Below are positions 60,449 to 64,000 of a stretch of 64,000 bases of DNA, one piece after another (positions within the stretch are counted from its first letter, which is position 1; every line of letters starts with the position of its first letter). The translations under genes were made by a program, and so were the position numbers. Origin of the DNA: Alteromonas confluentis. GTDB lineage: Bacteria; Pseudomonadota; Gammaproteobacteria; Enterobacterales; Alteromonadaceae. Where the stretch lies: the NCBI RefSeq assembly GCF_001757105.1, contig NZ_MDHN01000008.1, positions 62,001-126,000 on the forward strand. The letters are read 5' to 3'. The notes beneath the pieces were generated by a model. It saw nothing but the letters and a program-made list of their open reading frames with translations. It had not been told where the DNA came from and did not search any database.

Positions 60449-61521
60449 TACAAGGTCACACCAGCGCTGTCGAACGTGGCCATGTCATTGTAAAAGGCGG
60501 CTGCGGCTTTAAGTAAAGGCATGGCAAGTGCGGCACCGGTGCCTTCCCCTAAGCGAAGTCCCATATCCAGCAATGGCGTTGCTTCGAGGTGTTCCAGTAC
60601 CCGGCGATGTCCTTTTTCGCCCGAACAGTGACTAAAGACCATGTAATCTCTAATTTCAGGTGCAATTTGCAAGGCCAGAAGGGCGGCACTGGTCACGATA
60701 AAGCCATCGACCAGAATCACTTTTCTGGCTTGCGCGGTGGCCAGCATGGCGCCAGCGATTTGGGCAATTTCAAAACCACCTGCTTCTTGCACGGCGAGCT
60801 CGGCGTTTATCGGGCTCTCACCAACGCTTTGCGTTACGCGGTTAATGGTTTGCTGCAGTAAAGCGTGTTTTCTGATGTATTGATGTTCTGATATTCCGGT
60901 ACCCGCACCAACCAGTTCATCTAACGGTATTCCGGTAAGTAAACAGGACAACGCGGCAGCAGCGCTGGTGTTGCCAATGCCCATCTCGCCGAAACCTAAA
61001 ATGTTCGCGCCTGCTTCAATGGCGGCTTTCGCCACTTCCGCACCCTGTAACAGAGAAAGTTCAGCTTCCGTTGCCGTCATTGCTGCTTGTTTGGACATGT
61101 CTTGCGTGCCAGCGGCAATGCGGCTGTTGATGAAATTATCATGACTGCCAGAAATAGGTTCGAGTACGCCGCAGTCGATAACCTGTAACGTGAGTCCAGC
61201 AGATGCACAGAAGCTATTTATCGCTGCGCCACCATTGATAAAGCTTAACACCATTTGGTGAGTCACCGCCTGGGGCGCAATGCTAATGTTGTGGGTGGCA
61301 ATACCGTGATCAGCTGCGAATACCAGCATGGTGGGTTTGGTGAGGTACACCGGTCGTATATCACCTTGCCACTGACAGAGCGCCAATTGTCTGGCCAGCG
61401 GTTCTAGCAAACCCAGTGAACCAGGTGGCTTGGTTTTGTTGTCGATTTCTGCCTGAATCAAAGGCAACGCTGTTTTATCTACAGCCTCAATCGACCAGAA
61501 CTGATTGTTATAGATGGACAT
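60448..61521 (-). CDS. cobT: nicotinate-nucleotide-dimethylbenzimidazole phosphoribosyltransferase
   Basis: A 357-residue enzyme that makes alpha-ribazole phosphate from dimethylbenzimidazole and nicotinate mononucleotide. Motifs: KTKPPGSLGLLEPLA near 30, FAADHGIATHNIS near 68, GFGEMGIGNTSAAAAL near 175 and LGEGTGAALAMPLLKAA near 325 with the catalytic Glu. Full family length (about 350). Between btuC, 11 bases upstream, and cobS, with a one-base overlap. Confidence 0.95.
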   Translation of the reverse strand: MSIYNNQFWSIEAVDKTALPLIQAEIDNKTKPPGSLGLLEPLARQLALCQWQGDIRPVYLTKPTMLVFAADHGIATHNISIAPQAVTHQMVLSFINGGAAINSFCASAGLTLQVIDCGVLEPISGSHDNFINSRIAAGTQDMSKQAAMTATEAELSLLQGAEVAKAAIEAGANILGFGEMGIGNTSAAAALSCLLTGIPLDELVGAGTGISEHQYIRKHALLQQTINRVTQSVGESPINAELAVQEAGGFEIAQIAGAMLATAQARKVILVDGFIVTSAALLALQIAPEIRDYMVFSHCSGEKGHRRVLEHLEATPLLDMGLRLGEGTGAALAMPLLKAAAAFYNDMATFDSAGVTL

Positions 61522-61532
61522 GTTTACTTACC

Positions 61533-62555
61533 TCACGCCTGGCGCTGGCGCATTACAAGTAGGAAGAAAAGACTGCCGATAGCAGATGTAATAATACCGA
61601 CCGGGATTTCCCGGCCAGTCAGTGCGGTGCGTGCAAACACGTCCACCCACACCATGAAAAAACCACCGAGAAGAGCACAACCGATGAATAAGGTACGGCT
61701 GGTGACACCGAGCCAACGGCGAACAATATGAGGAATCATCAGGCCAACAAATCCAATACCGCCACAGTAAGAGACGATAGCGGCGGTGAGGCCGGCGCAA
61801 ATAAGCAAAGATAGCATGCGCATGTGGGCAACATTGACGCCAAGGGTGCGGGCACTGTCGTCGCCGAGAAGCAGTGCGTCAATACGCGGCCCGAAAAGAT
61901 AAAGGACGGCTGTACACCCAGCAACTACGGCGAAGAGAACCCAGGCATACTGGCTTTCAACCCGGGCAAGACTGCCCATTAGCCAGAACACCACCTGGTT
62001 TGCCGCGAATGGGTCGCCGACAAACAATAAAAACTGACTCAGCGCACTTAGCATAAACGATACCGCCACGCCGGCCAGTAACATGTGCTCGATACGGCCA
62101 CCAAAAGTAGAGCGCGCAAGTAACTGTACCAAGATGACCGCGAATATCGCCCCAATCAATGCCGATACGGGCAAGGCGATGTCAAAAGCCGCAGTGGGCA
62201 AGCCCCATTTGGCAGCTAAAGGACTATTTAACAACAGCGCTGCAACACTGGCGCCGAGTCCTGCACCGGCAACAACACCAAATAAGTAGGGGTCTGCCAG
62301 GCCATTGCGAGTGACATTCTGTAATGTGGCGCCGGCCACCGATAAACCCGCGCCAACCAGAAAGCCCACCATGACCCGGGGAAAGCGGATATCCCAGAAA
62401 ATAGTATTGTCGATGGGGTCGGCGCAACTGCCTGATACACATTGAAAAATGGTATCGGCCGACAACGAGGCCGCGCCAAAGAATAACGACAATAAGGGCG
62501 CACTGATCGCTAATAGAAGCAACACAATCCATTTCGCTTTCATGTTAGCTATCAT
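61533..62555 (-). CDS. btuC: cobalamin ABC transporter permease BtuC
   Basis: A 340-residue FecCD-type permease with about ten membrane segments, the DNA-derived motifs PRVMVGFLVGAGLSVAGATLQ-like near 60, GGIGFVGLMIPHIVR near 265 and REIPVGIITSAIGS near 315 all typical of the family. It forms the inner-membrane channel with BtuD and takes substrate from BtuF. ATG 62555 has CAGGTAAA upstream and overlaps the btuD stop by 11 bases; ATG 62543 is an alternative. Confidence 0.92.
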   Translation of the reverse strand: MIANMKAKWIVLLLLAISAPLLSLFFGAASLSADTIFQCVSGSCADPIDNTIFWDIRFPRVMVGFLVGAGLSVAGATLQNVTRNGLADPYLFGVVAGAGLGASVAALLLNSPLAAKWGLPTAAFDIALPVSALIGAIFAVILVQLLARSTFGGRIEHMLLAGVAVSFMLSALSQFLLFVGDPFAANQVVFWLMGSLARVESQYAWVLFAVVAGCTAVLYLFGPRIDALLLGDDSARTLGVNVAHMRMLSLLICAGLTAAIVSYCGGIGFVGLMIPHIVRRWLGVTSRTLFIGCALLGGFFMVWVDVFARTALTGREIPVGIITSAIGSLFFLLVMRQRQA

Positions 62556-63372
62556 GTTTTACCTGCGTCGACGCTTTTTGAAATTCAGCAAAAGGCGGGT
62601 TAAATTCAATCCGCGCTGTTTGTGTTGCCGAGTGATGCACCGTGCAAGGGACTCTGAAAATGTCGCTGAGTAAGGTGGATTCCAGCACTCCAGATGAGGC
62701 CCCCGATGCGGCCACCAAGCCATCTTTCATCAGCACCAAATTATCGCAGTAGGCAGCTGCCAGATTAAGGTCGTGCAAACTCACCACCACGGTTTTGCCT
62801 TGTTGCTGGCAAAGTGAATGCAGCAAGTGCAGAATTTGATGCTGATAGTACACATCCAGATGGTTCACCGGTTCATCGAGAACCAGTAGCGGCGCACCCT
62901 GAACCAATGCCCGGGCGATCAAACAGCGCTGTTGTTCGCCACCAGACAGGGCACTGAAGTGTTGTTCGGCTTTATCTGCCAAACCGACATCATCCAGCGC
63001 TTTCAGCACTTGTGTCCGGTCGTCACGGGTGTAACGTGACAACAAATTTTTATGCGGCAACAACCCCATGGTCACAACTTGTTTCGCCGTCAGACTGAAC
63101 ACGGAATCGTTTATTTGGTTCACAACCGCAACATGGCGGGCAAGTTCCTGGGGGGCATAATCTGACAACGGGCGGCCTTGCCAACAGACTTCTCCGGCAG
63201 CCTGAAGTTGCCCGGTGATGATTTTCAATAAGGTGGTTTTACCCGCACCGTTCGGCCCAAGCACGCCGTGGAAAAGACCTGCACCGAAGCCCAGCGAAAT
63301 ATCCGTAAGGATTCGCTTTTTGTTGATTGAATAGGTGACATCTTGAAGATGCAGTGCCGCTTGGGTAGACAT
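62545..63372 (-). CDS. btuD: cobalamin ABC transporter ATP-binding protein BtuD
   Basis: A 275-residue FecE-type ATPase, with Walker A GPNGAGKTT near 38, signature LSGGEQQR near 140, Walker B LLVLDEPVNHLD near 160 and the switch His in VSLHDLNLAA near 193. The C-terminal extension after 230 (SSGVLESTLLSDIFRVPC) is usual for the group. Starts at 63384, 63372 or 63420 are possible; 63372 (MSTQAALHL) gives the family length. First gene of the riboswitch-controlled operon. Confidence 0.91.
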   Translation of the reverse strand: MSTQAALHLQDVTYSINKKRILTDISLGFGAGLFHGVLGPNGAGKTTLLKIITGQLQAAGEVCWQGRPLSDYAPQELARHVAVVNQINDSVFSLTAKQVVTMGLLPHKNLLSRYTRDDRTQVLKALDDVGLADKAEQHFSALSGGEQQRCLIARALVQGAPLLVLDEPVNHLDVYYQHQILHLLHSLCQQQGKTVVVSLHDLNLAAAYCDNLVLMKDGLVAASGASSGVLESTLLSDIFRVPCTVHHSATQTARIEFNPPFAEFQKASTQVKHDS

Positions 63373-63478
63373 GATGCCCGTCATACTAAAATTATACTTA
63401 GCGGGATAACCGGCAGCCATAGCCGTATGAAAGCAGTTACTCGTTCAGCAATGCCTGAAGTGTGGAGTAAAACTGTAT

Positions 63479-63497
63479 TCGTGTTTTCCCGCACGAA
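63479..63497 (-). other. hairpin after the cob operon riboswitch
   Basis: TTCGTG-N8-CACGAA on the minus strand, 14 bases past the aptamer and about 105 bases before btuD. No U-run; a possible part of the expression platform. Confidence 0.35.
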
Positions 63498-63511
63498 ATT
63501 AAGTCACTGCA

Positions 63512-63630
63512 TTATGGCTGGTATCTGACTTCGACCTGCTGGGTCATTACAGTTGCGGGTACAGTTTTGGAGTTACACCAAATTCCCATTTAATTTGCGC
63601 GACACTAGAGAAAACGCGCAACACCACGTA
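63512..63630 (-). promoter_or_regulatory. cobalamin riboswitch of the btuD-to-btuF operon
   Basis: Minus strand shows GGGAATTTGGTGTAACTCC, CTGTACCCGCAACTGTAA and GAAGTCAGATACCAGCC in order, the class core and B12 box; a short P1 is formed by TGGT with ACCA at the ends. It should lower operon expression when adenosylcobalamin is abundant. Confidence 0.93.
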
Positions 63631-63641
63631 TGCAAACGCGG

Positions 63642-63670
63642 AGTGTATCAGGGATTTCTCATATTGACGA
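63642..63670 (-). promoter_or_regulatory. candidate promoter of the cob operon
   Basis: On the minus strand TCGTCA (63665-63670), a 17-base spacer, TACACT (63642-63647). A start near 63634 falls just before the riboswitch. Confidence 0.45.
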
Positions 63671-63979
63671 GGGCAACGGAAGAAGAACGCACGGCAGGAT
63701 GATCCAAAACAGAAATCCTGTGCTTTATGCTTAAAAACTCGCATCTGGCAATACACCTTAGACTATGATTGGTATTAGCAAAAACACCGCAGTATGCGCA
63801 CATGGCAAGAAAATGCGCGATTGCGGGATGCAGAATCAGCATTCTGCTGATATATTTTTAATTATCTAGTAAAGAGTTGCCGTCTCGTTTGCTTGCAACG
63901 GATAGCCAATCATACTCATACCTCTCTGCCTGCACGCCCCACAGCGTCTGGCGCACGGAAACCAATATAAGGTAGGTAT
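63671..63979. other. intergenic region upstream of the right-edge gene
   Basis: No gene is visible in these 309 bases. A possible plus-strand promoter for the gene at 63980 is TTGCAA (63893-63898), a 17-base spacer, TCATAC (63916-63921). CAGAATCAGCATTCTG at 63830-63845 is an imperfect dyad. Confidence 0.3.
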
Positions 63980-64000
63980 ATGTCAACACAAAACGCGCTT
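63980..64000 (+). CDS. start of a gene leaving the window
   Basis: ATG at 63980 with AGGTAGG 3-9 bases upstream; seven codons (MSTQNAL) are visible. Too little remains to identify the product. Confidence 0.5.

Noticed and set aside
1..64000. CRISPR arrays, tRNA or rRNA genes, insertion sequences, prophage
   Set aside because: No regularly spaced direct repeats, no cloverleaf-like or rRNA sequence, and no transposase, integrase or phage protein was recognised.

Overview
The window looks like chromosomal DNA of a marine gammaproteobacterium, most likely Alteromonadaceae (Alteromonas or a close relative). This is inferred from gene content and order: an rpsU-yqeY-dnaG-rpoD block divergent from tsaD, plsY divergent from folB-folK-uppP, a D-glutamate pair dgcN-dgcA of the marine type, TonB-dependent cobalamin uptake, and a nitrate-assimilation cluster holding a PP2C/Ser-Thr-kinase fusion. 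I see no rRNA, tRNA, CRISPR array, prophage or insertion sequence. The only dispersed repeats are two structured palindromic elements of one family plus a decayed relative.

Layout. 1-9544: nitrate uptake. It holds an MFS nitrate transporter, a phosphatase-kinase fusion, the ABC transporter nrtA-nrtB-nrtD, a porin and mobA. Both uptake units start with a sigma-54-type promoter, then a leader with two hairpins (one or both with ANTAR-type hexaloops) running into an intrinsic terminator. That points to double control by nitrogen status (NtrC) and nitrate (ANTAR antitermination). 9558-14818: an HD hydrolase, dsbA with a CGHC active site, srkA, ccoG behind a candidate FNR box, and two small proteins. 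15068-19582: one very large secreted protein with two different nuclease domains, preceded by an 11-bp-phased array resembling PhoB half-sites. 19736-28650: a short sugar-acid-type SDR/amidohydrolase pair, KtrAB potassium uptake, an HPP protein and divergent TetR regulator with a shared operator, an enolase-superfamily dehydratase and class II aldolase separated by a repeat element, a degenerate Nudix lipoprotein, and the start of an RND efflux pair that ends at 31760.

31760-37296: a repeat-rich gap, tpm, a sodium/solute symporter, an FMN reductase, and dgcA/dgcN. 37452-43636: the macromolecular-synthesis genes rpoD, dnaG, yqeY and rpsU on the minus strand with tsaD divergent. 43759-53194: a phosphodiesterase behind a perfect 47-bp palindrome, an MFS transporter, plsY, folB-folK-uppP, hinT, an M49-type lipoprotein and a soluble tandem-Cache protein.

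53260-63630: cobalamin uptake and salvage on the minus strand. A nine-gene operon btuD-btuC-cobT-cobS-cobU-cobC-cobQ-cobO-btuF and a separate btuB unit each have their own promoter and cobalamin riboswitch. Corrin-ring synthesis genes and cbiB are absent here, so the cell probably imports corrinoids and rebuilds the nucleotide loop and adenosyl ligand. A last gene begins at 63980 and leaves the window.
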